Positions 12,101 through 22,440 of a stretch of 64,000 bases of DNA are shown one piece after another. The notes beneath the pieces are model-generated. The model searched no databases, was not told the origin of the DNA, and saw nothing but the letters and a program-made list of their open reading frames with translations. Every line of letters starts with the position of its first letter. Within the stretch, counting starts at the first letter, position 1. The position numbers and the translations under genes were made by a program. This stretch comes from Norana najaformis (taxonomy: Eukaryota; Annelida; Clitellata; Crassiclitellata; Hormogastridae). Location of the stretch: NCBI GenBank assembly GCA_964023275.1, contig OZ029927.1:22458980-22522979 (forward strand), in the 5' to 3' direction.

Positions 12101-15100
12101 AATGTCTTTCGTGTTCTTTTCGTGTTACAGATCCAGCCAAAATAACTCAGTTTGCTCCAACTTTAGGATTTTCGTCAGAAGCACATACTGTTGCTCTCAT
12201 TGGGAGAACTGTATCTCTTAGATGCTTCTTCTCTGGAAAGTAAGTTTACTTAAATGAGCAGCACTTTTAAGTCGCTTTCTCGTGTGCTTGGAATATCCTT
12301 CCAACATGTATTCAGGAGACCAACAGTGTCTACACTTTCAACAAAAAGCAACTGAGACTCTGTTTTTTATGTAACCCTTAGTATTTACGCTGACAACTGA
12401 CATTGTAAAGCAACCTTGAAGTGGCTCTATACTTAAAATGTTCTATGAATTGTTGTCGATACAATTATTGTATTAGAAAAAGTGACAAAACTCTTTGGAA
12501 CTAGGATAGAATTATTGCTACAACTGTAGTTACCACGAGAAAATGCATGCTTGCATGTATGTATGTATGTTTGTATGTATGTATGTAAGCATGCATGAAT
12601 GTATGAATAAAGTAACCGTCAAGAACCTGTCAGAATTTGTGCAATGCTTAAATGGACAATTATACTACCGTAATTATCGTATTGCAATACCCTAGCGAAT
12701 GGCAGCATCCTATTTGTTATATAGTAACACATAGACCTAGAACGACGTTTGGCAAATATAATTCTTGGGCTGTCTTAAAGCTTAATTAAGTTGCTTTGTA
12801 AACGGATTAGCAGTTTAGCCTACATGTACATCCGCCTCTGTCTGCAGCTTATTTGATACCAGCTTTATCGGAATCCTATATCCGTTCAGTTGTTCTTTGC
12901 CTCATATCCTCATGTCTAAACTGCCCAAATTACCGTACTTGGCTACTTTTCCATAAGACGTAAAGACGTTCCTGCATCATCAGTCAGATAAAAGTATGAC
13001 CGAAAAATGGCAATTGAACAGTACCTCGAATTTTGTTAAGCGCTTTTCATACAGTTGCTGACTTTAACATAAATTAAATTTTTTCTGTAACATTGCAATG
13101 TATTTCGTACCTGTTTATTCAGTCCAGAGCCATCAATTTCCTGGTCAGGACCAAGAGATAAGCTTCCCATTGGAAGATACACGCTAAATAATTTTAATAC
13201 GGAACTAACTATAAACAGCATAACTACATCTGATGAAGGAGACTACGTCTGCGCTGCTTCAAATACCCAAGGACGCAACACACATACTCTTCAGTTACGC
13301 GTCGAAGGTCTGACATTTTTGTAAATAATTTGGTTATGACCTATAGCATTAAGTTATCGATTGAAACCTTACCTGGGCGCATTACAATAAGCTAAATCCT
13401 TCATTGTATGCTGATAGGCTTCAAAAGATGAAACCAAGGAAGGCAAATGACGTCCCAATAACCGGTTCACATAATTGCTTACCACTAAGTAAGTAAATAA
13501 ATAAGTAAGTAAGTAGTGTTAACCCGGCCATATGTCCATCGGCTGAGCGAGGAATCAGTAATAAGCGAGGCAGTAATGGCATTAGCATTTCCTAGTACGG
13601 TGCAAGTGCAGGCTTGAAGAACATAATTTGAAGAGTTCCTATTTCGGAAGAGTCTGATTGTAAGCCATCAACAAACTCCGCATGTTTATTAAGAGGAAAC
13701 TTGATTGCTTTGTCTTTACTGTGATTTTAATGCTTAATTCTTGTAAAAGGTATAAAATACATAAAATCGACCGCAATAAGAAATAGACTATAAGAATTGA
13801 TATGTTTTTTGTATGTACTCCTGTTATCTGTTCTGTTAAGTCAAATTTCTTTCAAACTGGACAGAAAAATAAGGTCGAAGCCCGAACACTTTTGTTTTAA
13901 AACACAGTCTTATATTAATCAATTACAGAAGCGCAGTTTTATCTTTCAATTTGAAAATTATTTATGAAATCAGCTGAACCGAAGTTTAACAGAGCGATTG
14001 ATGGTCAATACAATGTCAATGTAACCGAAGGAGAATCGGTTACCTTCAATTGCAACGCCTTCGCCATACCTAAGGCTGATATTGTGTGGCTCCAGAATGG
14101 ACAACCAATAGACAGTGAGTTGTTACTTAGCTGTTCATAAGTGTGAATGGTTCAATATTCTTTTTCAATGTCTAGATTTCCTTAGGGGACAACCGGCTGC
14201 CTTAGTATGCAGACAGGGATGAAGAGCTCGGTTCTTCGACTGATGTTGAAACGAACACTCAATAAAGCTTTGTAAAAGAAGCCGTGGCTCAAACAGCTAA
14301 ACCCCAAAACCAGTATATATGAGATTATCAAAAAGCTAAACCTCAAATATATTTGAGGTATTAAAGAGTTTTCTTTATTCCATCATATCGATGAGTGCAG
14401 TGAGGGTCTCCAATCTAACGTACCGTCATTCTGGAATGTTGTTCTTATAAAAGTTCTAGAGTCTGAACGTGAAAAATTCAAGGCGCGTTGTTCGATAACC
14501 TTTCTTTTCATTAGATGTTTTCGAGTTCTATAATCAAAAACGAGGTGAAGAGCAAAAGTCCAAGAAAAATATGACACTAGCTTAAACATAACCATTTCTA
14601 CTGCTGCAAATTCAAAATAAATAAATAAAAATGGATAAATAAAAACAAAATACTTCAATGACTTTAACTGTTACCTATGTTACTAAGGCTTGTGAGGGTG
14701 GCATATCTTATTGTGAGCATAGTTCTGCATAATTGTGCTCAGTATTTTAAGAATCTTTCAAAGCTTCTAGAAAGATCCAATGCAAATATTCAAGTACTGT
14801 ATTTTTCGTTTTTTCATTTGGTGTTTTATAGCTGACAACCCTCCCGAGAGATTTTTGTTCAGCAGCGACAAGAAAAGTCTGATCATCAGAAATGTTTGTC
14901 GAGATTGCGAAGATCGACAGAGTCAAACGGACCTGATGGTTGTTCAATGCAACGCAAGCAACGTTCACGGATACGCCTTTGCCTCGGGATACTTGAACGT
15001 TCTCAGTGAGTCTGCGATATGAGCTTTGAACGTTCTATGCAAGTCTGCATCATGAGCTTATTCACTAAAATCCAGTGTTTACTAGTTGTATACAAAGTTT

Positions 15101-17825
15101 CGAATTTTGTAAGCTTAATGCAAATTCTAGGTTATTTTTGAATTCTATTCTAATCTAGTAACAACTTCAGGGCCGTTGTCACATCGCTCAATGATCAATC
15201 GATGGTCGCTTCAAGTGAATTGAAATTCAAAAACATTATCAGTTGGAGAAATCAGGCTGAAATTCGATAGGTCAGAGAAACCACAGCCACGGCGAACAGA
15301 CGAGTCTTAAATTTAGACCTGAATGACATCAAAGAACCGAAAGAATGAGTAGAACAATGTAGCGGCTTCCACAGTTATAAACGGCTCATTGTCTAGGACG
15401 GAGCAGCGGGACCAATATCAGCTTCGCATTCGTACTGGATCAAACTTTTCAAGAAATGTTATTGTTACCATTATTATTAATTTCTATATTAATTAAAATT
15501 AATAGCTGTTGACTCTAATTCTTTTTCTCAGTGAAGACAAAGGTGGCGATTAAAGTTTCAAAAGATGTGTCAGTTGATTTTCTGGAGCAAAAGCAATTCG
15601 TCTTTCAGTGTCATGTAACTACTGATCCGAGCACACCTCTGATGGTGCGATGGTACAAAATAGAACCTTTTGGTGATTTAGTTGTTGATGAGCCGCCATA
15701 CATCTATGTAACAAGGGATCTCTTGATCATAGTGATTTATCCAAACTGTTCCGCTAATTGCACAAAATACCTCGGAGAATACGGGTGCGTTGGTGACAAC
15801 GGATACAGCCAAGACAATGGGACGATAACACTTACTTTAAAGCCCCCAACAGGTGAACACATTGAAAGCAAATGTTATTTATTATTAGTTTAGAACAGTG
15901 GTTGAACGTTCACAGATGCGTATTAATGAAAGAAGAATATCAGCTTTTGAAATTTTTACATTGTTTAGCCACACTAATTTTAGTCTCGGAATTCATGAAT
16001 GGCCTTTTAAGTGCCAGATATGCGATGTGTTTATAAAAAAATATAATGCCAAACGCTAACTTTGTTTCGTTGCCCCAAAGACATTTTCGAATTTTTGCTT
16101 TATGGTAAATGTCTGTGACAGTAGCTGCAGTCAAAGAGATCGAAGAACCATGGGTAGGGTGGAAGATAATTCTAGGAGGCGGAGCTGTTGGTCTATTTCT
16201 GCTTCTCGTCGGAGTTTTCTTTGTCTTCCGTTTGAAGCGACGAACTGGTGGTAAGCAGTCCCCTGCAGTTTGAATTTTATTAGGTTCTATTAGAGGTCGT
16301 AGTGGAGTCATCTGCCTAAACCTCTGCAAGGGCCCATACGATTGTACGTATGTATTTGGACATTCTTGTGGCACTAGTTATGGACATTCACTATAATCTC
16401 AGTACTCAAAAGGGAAAGGCTAACTATATTTTGGAGTGACATTCAGGTTCCAGAAAACCTATAAAATTTAGGAAGAACTTATCCGAAACAATTTTAAAGT
16501 GTTTTCTTGTTTTCGAAAGTGAATATTAGAGATTTGCTTCTTACCCCTTGTTGCTAAATTTCTGGTTGCTCTGAATTATCAGATTTCGATCGGGCTTCTT
16601 TAACGGAATATTATATTGACTACGATTTCACCTGAGACGACCTTCGACTGATGTTTTATGCATTATCAGAACTTCGCTGTGGATTATCATTAGCTCATCG
16701 AATAGATTAGATTAGTGTGTCTTAATTAAGGTATAGAGGTTATTCTGATTTTTAAAGAACCTCGACCGCCTAATAACATATTCTACCAAACGACTATTTG
16801 AATCCTTAATCGAGCCTCTCATCTTCAGCCAAACAAAATACAGATTTGAGATTAACTCCACACTGCCAGCCTATGTAGGCTGGCTTTAACTAGCTCAATC
16901 GACTATCTCGTCTGTTTTCTTTAAGCTTCTCTTGGTTCTGAATGTACATCTTAAGGTAGATGTTTGATTCCCCCTTTCTTTCTAAACTAATGCCATGGAA
17001 CAGCAAAATGTCGACACCAATGTATCTTAGGTTCTCCTACTTTTAGCCCACGAATCTTGCCTCTGGGTTGTTCAGCTTGCTGTACGTTCACCCTGCCTGT
17101 CAACCTCAAGCAATAGACGCTTCCCCAGATATGTGTGGCCATTCTCGGTTCACCTTTACAGAATCACCTGGTGTGAAATATCAACAATTCCAGTATAATC
17201 CTGCCATATTGTAATCCGTCTTCGCCTCTTCCAATGCATGTCTACCATTGCAGTTTCTATAGCAGCTACTGTTTCACTGTGGACCACCATTCGTGCTGTT
17301 AAATTTTGGTTCAGCTGGCTTCAAAATAAATTTCAAATTTAAATGTAATATTGCGCGTTTGTAGTTGCTCAATATGGGAATGAGTTAAGAGAAAAGGGCT
17401 CTGGACTTAGACCTTATTTTTGCTGTCATTTTCAATTGTCAGTGTTTAATATACTTTAGCGACTTATACACTATCATAATTGCATACCCACACATATTTG
17501 CAGCGTGAAAGATGAAAAGAAGAAATGAACAGTCCCTCGAGCTAAGCATGAGGAGCCACGTGTATGAATTGCTAAAGATTTCACTTTCTTAGCCTTGGCA
17601 TGAGAGGGCGGATGGCAAGTCCTCTCCCTTGAAGCCTGGTCTTCCCACCAACATTGTACAGTCAATGCACTCATTTTATACCGAGTTCACTCGTGGGCGC
17701 GGGTTGTTCTGGCGAGGATTGGAACCCCGACATAACAACTACTCAAACACTTAAACTCAAAAAAATGAATCTCTAATTAGTGCGGTTAACTGATGCGATG
17801 GGTGTAATCAGTGATCTTTTTACTC

Positions 17826-17892
<67 letters not shown>

Positions 17893-18538
17893 TAGAAAAT
17901 AAATCTATTGTTACGTCACTTCAATTATGAAACAAATCTATTGTTGCTGGAGCAACTAGAGCTGCTGTGGCAGCTATTATTATTATGATTATTATTATTA
18001 TTAGTAGTAGTAGTAGTATTAGTATTAGTATTATTATTATCATCATCATCATCGTCATCATCATTATTATTTCTGCATTTATGATTTCAATTTAATTTTT
18101 TTTTAAATTTTACTAAAAAATCTTTACGTTTCAGTTGTCAACAGACGAACGAAAGAAAAGAGATTACCCAATCTCCCTAGCATGAACGAGCGTGTAGAAT
18201 ATGATTCCGTAGCTCAGACTCTGGAAGCAGTGGGAAACAAAGAAGGATCGATGCCACGAGCATGCAGCATATATGAACACATTGGTTATGAATCAGTTGA
18301 TCAGATACCGCAATCTCCTGATGTGCATCAAGACATCGGATATGAATCACTAGATTCGATACAGAAAGAAGTGAATCCCTACTTGGATCTAAGTCCTAAA
18401 GAAGTGAATCCCTACTTAGATCTGGTTTCGAAAGAAGTGAATCCCTACTTGGATCTGGTTTCGAAAGAAGTGAATCCCTACTTGGATCTGGTTTCGAAAG
18501 AAGTGAATCCCTACTTGGATCTCAGCCCAAAGAAGTGA
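9068..18538 (+). CDS. Gene 2 (type A tail): L1-derived Ig receptor with YxxL repeat tail, probably impaired
   Basis: Exons 9068-9134, 10126-10234, 11020-11390, 11848-11976, 12131-12239, 13123-13307, 13974-14114, 14832-15005, 15532-15852, 16122-16250, 18135-18538; 2139 nt, 712 aa, all phases consistent. Order: signal peptide 1-22, Ig1 about 23-115, Ig2 to 225, Ig3 to 323, Ig4 to 428, Ig6-like to 535, TM exon to 578, tail 579-712. Ig1 to Ig4 follow L1/neurofascin (PPSITSGP, YQCFARNQYGTALS, GDLYFAYA, CNASNVHGYAFASGYLNVL); Ig5 and fibronectin domains are absent. The tail has ITIM-like sites (VEYDSV, IGYESL) and five exact-period YLDL repeats. Two lesions: the donor after exon 2 reads GG at 10235-10236, and a one-base deletion near 18533 ends the tail at 18536-18538, about 55 codons early. 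Surface signalling receptor by architecture; may be a recent pseudogene or an allele with sequence errors. Confidence 0.72.
10126..10234 (+). CDS. Gene 2 exon 2: Ig1, first half (donor broken)
   Basis: Acceptor atgttttag. Reads RLPPSITSGP ... VTLECKAEGNPTV, the first beta-sheet and Cys of L1 Ig1. The homologous exons of genes 4 and 5 end at /gtaaatg; here the matching position is AG/ggaagt, so the GT donor is missing. Confidence 0.75.
10235..11019 (+). other. Gene 2 intron 2 with a locally GC-richer insert
   Basis: Begins with the defective donor GGAAGT. Positions about 10290-10660 are clearly richer in G+C than the surroundings and carry open frames on both strands (10357-10659 +, 10334-10519 -) with no recognisable domain. 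Probably inserted DNA; origin unknown. Confidence 0.4.
11020..11390 (+). CDS. Gene 2 exon 3: Ig1 second half and Ig2 first half
   Basis: Acceptor tatttacag, donor aacg/gtaaaa; 371 nt, phase 2 to 1. Contains YEWKKNG, DEGFYQCFARNQYGTALS (Ig1 F-G strands) and the Ig2 start VQEGTPFHIQAIQ ... STYSW. The Ig2 B-strand Cys is replaced (HIQA instead of LQC). Confidence 0.85.
11848..11976 (+). CDS. Gene 2 exon 4: Ig2 second half
   Basis: Acceptor ttgttttag, donor ccaa/gtaaaa; 129 nt, phase 1-1. Reads GDLYFAYALPKDDLGGKIYKC, matching the GDLYFSNV segment of L1 Ig2. It keeps the F-strand Cys although its partner in exon 3 is gone. Confidence 0.83.
12131..12239 (+). CDS. Gene 2 exon 5: Ig3 first half
   Basis: Acceptor gtgttacag, donor gaaa/gtaagt; 109 nt, phase 1 to 2. 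Encodes QFAPTLGFSSEAHTVALIG then VSLRCFFSGK with the Ig3 B-strand Cys. Confidence 0.83.
12544..12604. repeat. (GTAT)n / GCATGC simple repeat
   Basis: Tetranucleotide GTAT array bounded by GCATGC palindromes, inside the gene 2 intron between the halves of Ig3. Confidence 0.9.
13123..13307 (+). CDS. Gene 2 exon 6: Ig3 second half
   Basis: Acceptor tttattcag, donor gaag/gtctga; 185 nt, phase 2 to 1. Contains ISWSGPRDKLP, ELTINSITTSDEGDYVCAAS and the G strand LRVEG: a complete C to G half of an I-set Ig domain. Confidence 0.85.
13974..14114 (+). CDS. Gene 2 exon 7: Ig4 first half
   Basis: Acceptor tgaaatcag, donor gaca/gtgagt; 141 nt, phase 1-1. Reads AEPKFNRAIDG, NVTEGESVTFNCNAFAIPKA and IVWLQNGQPID, matching L1 Ig4 up to the C' strand. 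NVT is a possible N-glycosylation site. Confidence 0.85.
14832..15005 (+). CDS. Gene 2 exon 8: Ig4 second half with extra CxxC
   Basis: Acceptor gttttatag, donor ctca/gtgagt; 174 nt, phase 1-1. Encodes KSLIIRNVCRDCEDRQ and VQCNASNVHGYAFASGYL; the second part closely follows L1 Ig4 CNTSNEHGY. The VCRDC pair before the F strand is an addition relative to L1. Confidence 0.85.
15187..15430. repeat. Dispersed repeat with TCGATGGTCGCTTCAAGTGA
   Basis: Part of the intron before the Ig6-like exon. Shares TCGATGGTCGCTTCAAGTGA with 6460-6480 and a shortened form with 29290-29310. Flanking sequence suggests a degraded retroelement 3' end; family not identified. Confidence 0.4.
15532..15852 (+). CDS. 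Gene 2 exon 9: L1-Ig6-like domain
   Basis: Acceptor tttctcag, donor acag/gtgaac; 321 nt, phase 1-1, a whole domain in one exon. Contains FVFQCHVTTDPSTP, VRWYK, DEPPYIYV, the extra Cys pair in PNCSANCTKY and GEYGCVGDNGYS. Sequons at NCS and NCT. Confidence 0.87.
16122..16250 (+). CDS. Gene 2 exon 10: transmembrane segment
   Basis: Acceptor ctgtgacag, donor ggtg/gtaagc; 129 nt, phase 1-1. Short acidic stalk (VKEIEEPWVGW), helix LGGGAVGLFLLLVGVFFVF, basic stop RLKRRTGG. Reading on through the intron meets TGA at 16271-16273. Confidence 0.85.
17826..18066. repeat. (TTA)n / (ATC)n microsatellite before gene 2 tail exon
   Basis: Long TTA array (17826-17889) and a second TTA/GTA/ATC array (17975-18066), about 70 bp before the tail-exon acceptor. 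Gene 4 has a related TTA/CAT tract in the same place (46848-46980). Confidence 0.93.
18135..18538 (+). CDS. Gene 2 exon 11: tyrosine-rich tail, type A, truncated
   Basis: Acceptor acgtttcag. Begins VVNRRTKEKRLPNLP; ITIM-like VEYDSV and IGYESL; then five 33-bp units at 18368-18532, each KEVNPYLDL plus VS or SP. Stop TGA 18536-18538 arises by loss of one base compared with gene 4. The out-of-frame remainder to TAA 18705-18707 still shows the old end (PVYTTLHETDD). Confidence 0.82.
18368..18532 (+). repeat. 33-bp coding tandem repeat, 5 units
   Basis: Five contiguous in-frame 33-bp units starting at 18368, 18401, 18434, 18467 and 18500. Each encodes EVNPYLDL plus a three-residue linker. The copies are nearly identical, so unit number probably changes easily by slippage or unequal exchange. 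Confidence 0.93.
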
Positions 18539-18707
18539 ATCACTACCTGGATGTGGATCTACAAGAGGAGGATTCGTCCTTGGATTTGGGATACTGAATA
18601 TGGGTCCGAAAGCGCTGGATCCCTACTTGTATCTGACTCCAGATCCGGTCTCTCCACCAGTGTATACAACCTTACATGAAACGGACGATGTCATTTCTCA
18701 GAACTAA
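18539..18707 (+). pseudogene. Out-of-frame remnant of the gene 2 tail end
   Basis: Aligns with the last part of the tail in genes 3 and 4 (YLDV, EEDSSLDLGY, LYLTPDPVSPPVYTTL, TDDVISQN) but needs two frame changes: a base lost near 18533 and another near 18594 (actgaata against acttggata). Ends at TAA 18705-18707. An AATAAA follows at 18885-18890. Confidence 0.75.
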
Positions 18708-18884
18708 AGGCACATTCGCATTTTAATTCCGGCTAATGCAAATACGTTGTATTCCTTCTACACAAGTCTGCGTTGCAACAGAAGGAATCAACGATATATA
18801 TACATTAATCGATGTATATATAAATATTTAATTGGCAATTCATTGTCATAAAAATCTCATGTATATTTTCCCCAGCCACTGGCC

Positions 18885-18890
18885 AATAAA
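18885..18890 (+). promoter_or_regulatory. Candidate polyadenylation signal, gene 2
   Basis: AATAAA within GGCCAATAAAATGTGGG, about 180 bp after the old stop. The matching place in gene 4 has ATTAAA (48096-48101). Confidence 0.5.
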
Positions 18891-20994
18891 ATGTGGGTAT
18901 GTGATGGGCCGGATTTCATTCTCTGTTAATAAAAAAACATTTCCTATGTATATGTGGTTACAGGAAAGTTCGTAATTGTAATCGTAAACTCCAAATTTCT
19001 AAAGCGTTAATTAAACGTTAAGTGCATGGCACAGCTTATTCATGAGCACTGCTTCAAGTCAGTGGGGTTGTTCAAACAGTCAAGAACCAAGTCCGGTTGC
19101 CAGAAGACCAGAGAGAGAAGGGGGAGAGGAGCTGTTAGGATGGGTTGTGTTTTAGCTGAGAAAAATGAGAAGGCATTTATTTTATATTTGCGATGGATCA
19201 GGGTGGGATTTCTTGAAAAAGTGAGAAAGTTAATGTTAATGTTAACTAACTCTGATTATAATGCAATATATAAAAAGTAAATAATCAAATAACACATTTG
19301 TTTCAATACATGCCATTAAATGTGCAGACCATTTGTCTGTCTGTGGAGTTTTTTTTCATCCTTCTGCTCACATGGCTAAACTATATGCAGCCATTAAAAG
19401 ATTTCTCTTTGCATATTTTATGTAAATCCTGCATGTATATAACTTTATATATAAATGTAAATACATGTTTACTAGCGATTATTAGCCGACCTGGTTTATG
19501 GCAACTTGGAATACATTTTGTAACAGTAGCATATGACTACCAGCGTTAATTAGAGATTTCATCTGACCTTGCTCGAATATGTTTAAGCTACGGTTTTGTT
19601 GCATAGGATTGCTGTTAATTAACAATAAAACGAGATACAAGGCCTGATGACAACAGTGTTTTATGAGTCGGTTTTAGAGTTATCCTTCTCTCTCTGATGA
19701 TTCAATTCCGGATGTTGTAAGTTGCTATAGCCTACTTCTATGACTTGACACATTGCACATCACTAGGATATTGGATATTTCTCCAAGTTTAATAAAACTT
19801 GAGGATATTCTAGATTACAACTAAGAACCTAACCCAACATTTGTGCAACAAATAAAACCTTGAATCTCGGGCTATGCTTTTCTTTCCCAATTGTCACTAA
19901 AGCGTTGTTCTGTCAAACATCAAAAATAAATAATAAATTTTATATCGGCGTATTATTCACTATAGAAATTAATGTTACTTCGATGTTTTCACAACATTAG
20001 CATATAAGACACGTTTATCACTATAACTAGAGTGACTTTCATTAATAAGAAGGAAAATATCTATCAGATAATTAATGCTTGTGGTTCGTCGACTCTTCGC
20101 AATAAACTGAACCGTTAGAAATTGTTTCAGTAAGAGTTAAATATGTCGCCTTCATTCAAAGTATAATAAACAAAACCGCAGATGAATCGATTATCTCTAA
20201 AACTGTCACTTTCCCGTCATAATGATTATGTGAAAGAAAAAGAAGATAAGTCCGTTTAGCTAATCCCTAGAGGTAATATTGGATGTAAGGTATTAGGGAC
20301 TTTGTTTTTGTTAACCTCGTCATATGAGAGCAGGTGGCCAATGTTCTCTCTCACTATTTGTTACTCTCTTCACACTGACAATAAACAAACGATGTGCTTT
20401 TTATAGCTGAGCACACCAGAGGGCACTTGTAGAACAGGAATCTTCGAATGTCTTTCTGTCCTTACACTGATTTGGCTTGATAGTCCAGAAAGCTACCCAC
20501 TAGGCCATTACGCACTAGCATATAATTAAAACAATCTAGAAGCAATATAATATATTGCCATTGAAATAATTATAGCCTGTACATTGTGCAGACCCGCCTG
20601 TATGCATGAGCTGAATAATAAGCCTATATATGAAGGTTGTTCCGGGTGAGTTCGTGAAGAGTTACATTACAGATTACACTGCAAAAGCTCTGAATTAGAA
20701 CCGACCATATTTATTTTCTACTCCCGGCTTTCAGTTATAGAATTAAAATTTGGACAGATACTACATACGTGAACTAAGGCCATCTTAATGCCCTTGTCCA
20801 GAAAGAGACGTCTTACGCATTTGTAACTAGTGCATATTTGTCATTGTAGCGCCGGATAGAAGTGAGTTACAAGAGTCAAGACGATTTGAAACTAAGGCAT
20901 TGGCTAGCTATTGGAAGAAAGTCTGAGGCAAAGTAAGCGACTAGTAATTTACTGGTCTAAGGAACATGTGATTTAAATAGTTAATGAGCCAATT

Positions 20995-21197
20995 AGTTAA
21001 TTAGTAACTTCTTTTAAAACCAATTCACTAAATAACTAAAAAGTTAATTCATTAAACAGTTTATTAGATGATAATTTGTGTAGTTAATTAGTTATGCATA
21101 TCTACCATGGATTTGCCGTTCAATCTGCCATTTTGATTAAAGGATCAAAAGCAAATGACCCGCTCAAGGATATTCTGTGTGTACTAACACATAGGGG
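20995..21197. repeat. Intergenic block shared by all four intergenic intervals (copy 2)
   Basis: Copy of the block at 5216-5432, here between genes 2 and 3; contains TTATGCATATCTA, GTTCAAT and ACACATAGGGG. Confidence 0.6.
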
Positions 21198-21980
21198 CAG
21201 CAATTATTGAACAGGAACTGCTGCAGGCGACAGCAGCTATTAGCAGATGACCTTTCAAAGCACGAAGTATTATTATTAAAGAGTCAGTCTTTGACACAGC
21301 TGAATAACGATAGAGCTAAAACTGAATATAAGAAGTAGAATTTAGGTGAGTTTCGTAATGTTTCACTTTCGATATCTTGTAGGCCATTTCAGAACTATAA
21401 GACTTTTCGCTGTCACTGGAAAAAAGTCTCCAAAGAGCTGCCGCTTTTATGATTATCCCTTACCAGTGTTTACTGTTAGCTCAAATCAGTAAACTACTAA
21501 TGTAAATAAAACACTAGGCATTGATACTCGATGTAAGTCTATCGCTCACCGAATATCTACAACACTAAACCCAAACGTCGTTACCACTAAAGTGATCTAG
21601 ATATGTTTTTTCTTGTTGCTCTTCCTTATAGTGGATACTCGAGAGTGGATAATGGGACTGATCTTTTGACCTGTTCTCATTTGCCTTGACCAGATGTCAT
21701 TGATATCTCAAAGTGTGTGTAATTGGCGTAGATAGCCTCCTGAATACCATTGCAATTACATAGACTCCTGGCAGGCCAATCAAGATATATATTCATATGT
21801 GGCCTATATATATATGTATATATATGTATGTATATATGGACGTTGCTATGGGACCTCAAGTAGGTCGCCTAAACTGGAATACTAGGGGACTTCAAGGTGT
21901 TCGCTTAAACTGATATACTAGGGCGTCAATGTGAATGTGAATATGAACTTAATTCTTTAGTAATAAGTGGTGTGGGTCAG

Positions 21981-22015
21981 AATCTAACCCTAACCCTAAA
22001 CCTAACCCTAATGGG
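21981..22015. repeat. Interstitial telomere-like CCCTAA repeat, left run
   Basis: Several CCCTAA and CCTAAA units in a row. A second run is at 22137-22160; between them is a retroelement 3' end. Confidence 0.85.
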
Positions 22016-22029
22016 TACATTGTGTGCAC

Positions 22030-22136
22030 TTCGGCGTGTGACTGCCGACTCGTTACTCCTTCAGGTCGGAAGCACCTCTGTTGAGTTTATCCTCTAAGAG
22101 GCGCTTTATAAATCTGAAATTACAATTACAATTACA
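22030..22136 (+). mobile_element. Non-LTR retroelement 3' end with (ATTACA)n tail
   Basis: Contains GTCGGAAGCACCTCT, CTCTAAGAGGCGCTTTATAAAT and an ATTACAATTACAATTACA tail. The same 3' end, reversed, is at 25874 and 42853, and a relative on the + strand ends near 33738. Confidence 0.75.
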
Positions 22137-22160
22137 ACCCTAAACCTAAACCCTAACCCA
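22137..22160. repeat. Interstitial telomere-like CCCTAA repeat, right run
   Basis: CCCTAAACCTAAACCCTAACCC directly follows the ATTACA tail of the retroelement end at 22030-22136. Confidence 0.8.
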
Positions 22161-22165
22161 TTTTG

Positions 22166-22440
22166 CGGTCGATTTTTATCGTCCTGTGCAACCACATTCA
22201 ACAAAGATGAGGCTCTTGATGACGTTGGTGTGGCCGGTGGCACTATACGGATGTGAGAGCTGGACTTTGAGGAAAGAGGAGGAGAGGAGGATAGAAGCGT
22301 TCGAGATGAAATGTCTAAGAATGATCATGCAAATATCGTGGGTGGAAAAGCGGTCCAATGAATGGGTGCTGGAGGCGGCTGGAGTAGAGAGGAATCTATT
22401 GAAGACGGTCGATTTTTATCGTCCTGTGCAACCATATTCA
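22166..22440. repeat. 35-bp direct repeats 240 bp apart
   Basis: 22166-22200 and 22406-22440 differ at one base and flank the retrotransposon fragment. They are longer than usual target-site duplications. Confidence 0.8.
22201..22405 (+). mobile_element. Non-LTR retrotransposon fragment (C-terminal region)
   Basis: Frame reads PVALYGCESWTL, EEERRIEAFEMKCLRMIM and ISWVEKRSNEWVL, a conserved block C-terminal to the reverse transcriptase of non-LTR elements. Bounded by a 35-bp direct repeat (22166-22200 and 22406-22440). Confidence 0.8.

Noticed and set aside
16862..16886. Hairpin GCCAGCCTA-TG-TAGGCTGGC as an RNA element
   Set aside because: Short stem in an intron, imperfect in gene 4 (45304); no further support.
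18368..18532. CRISPR array
   Set aside because: Repeats are contiguous, without spacers, coding and in frame; the genome is eukaryotic.
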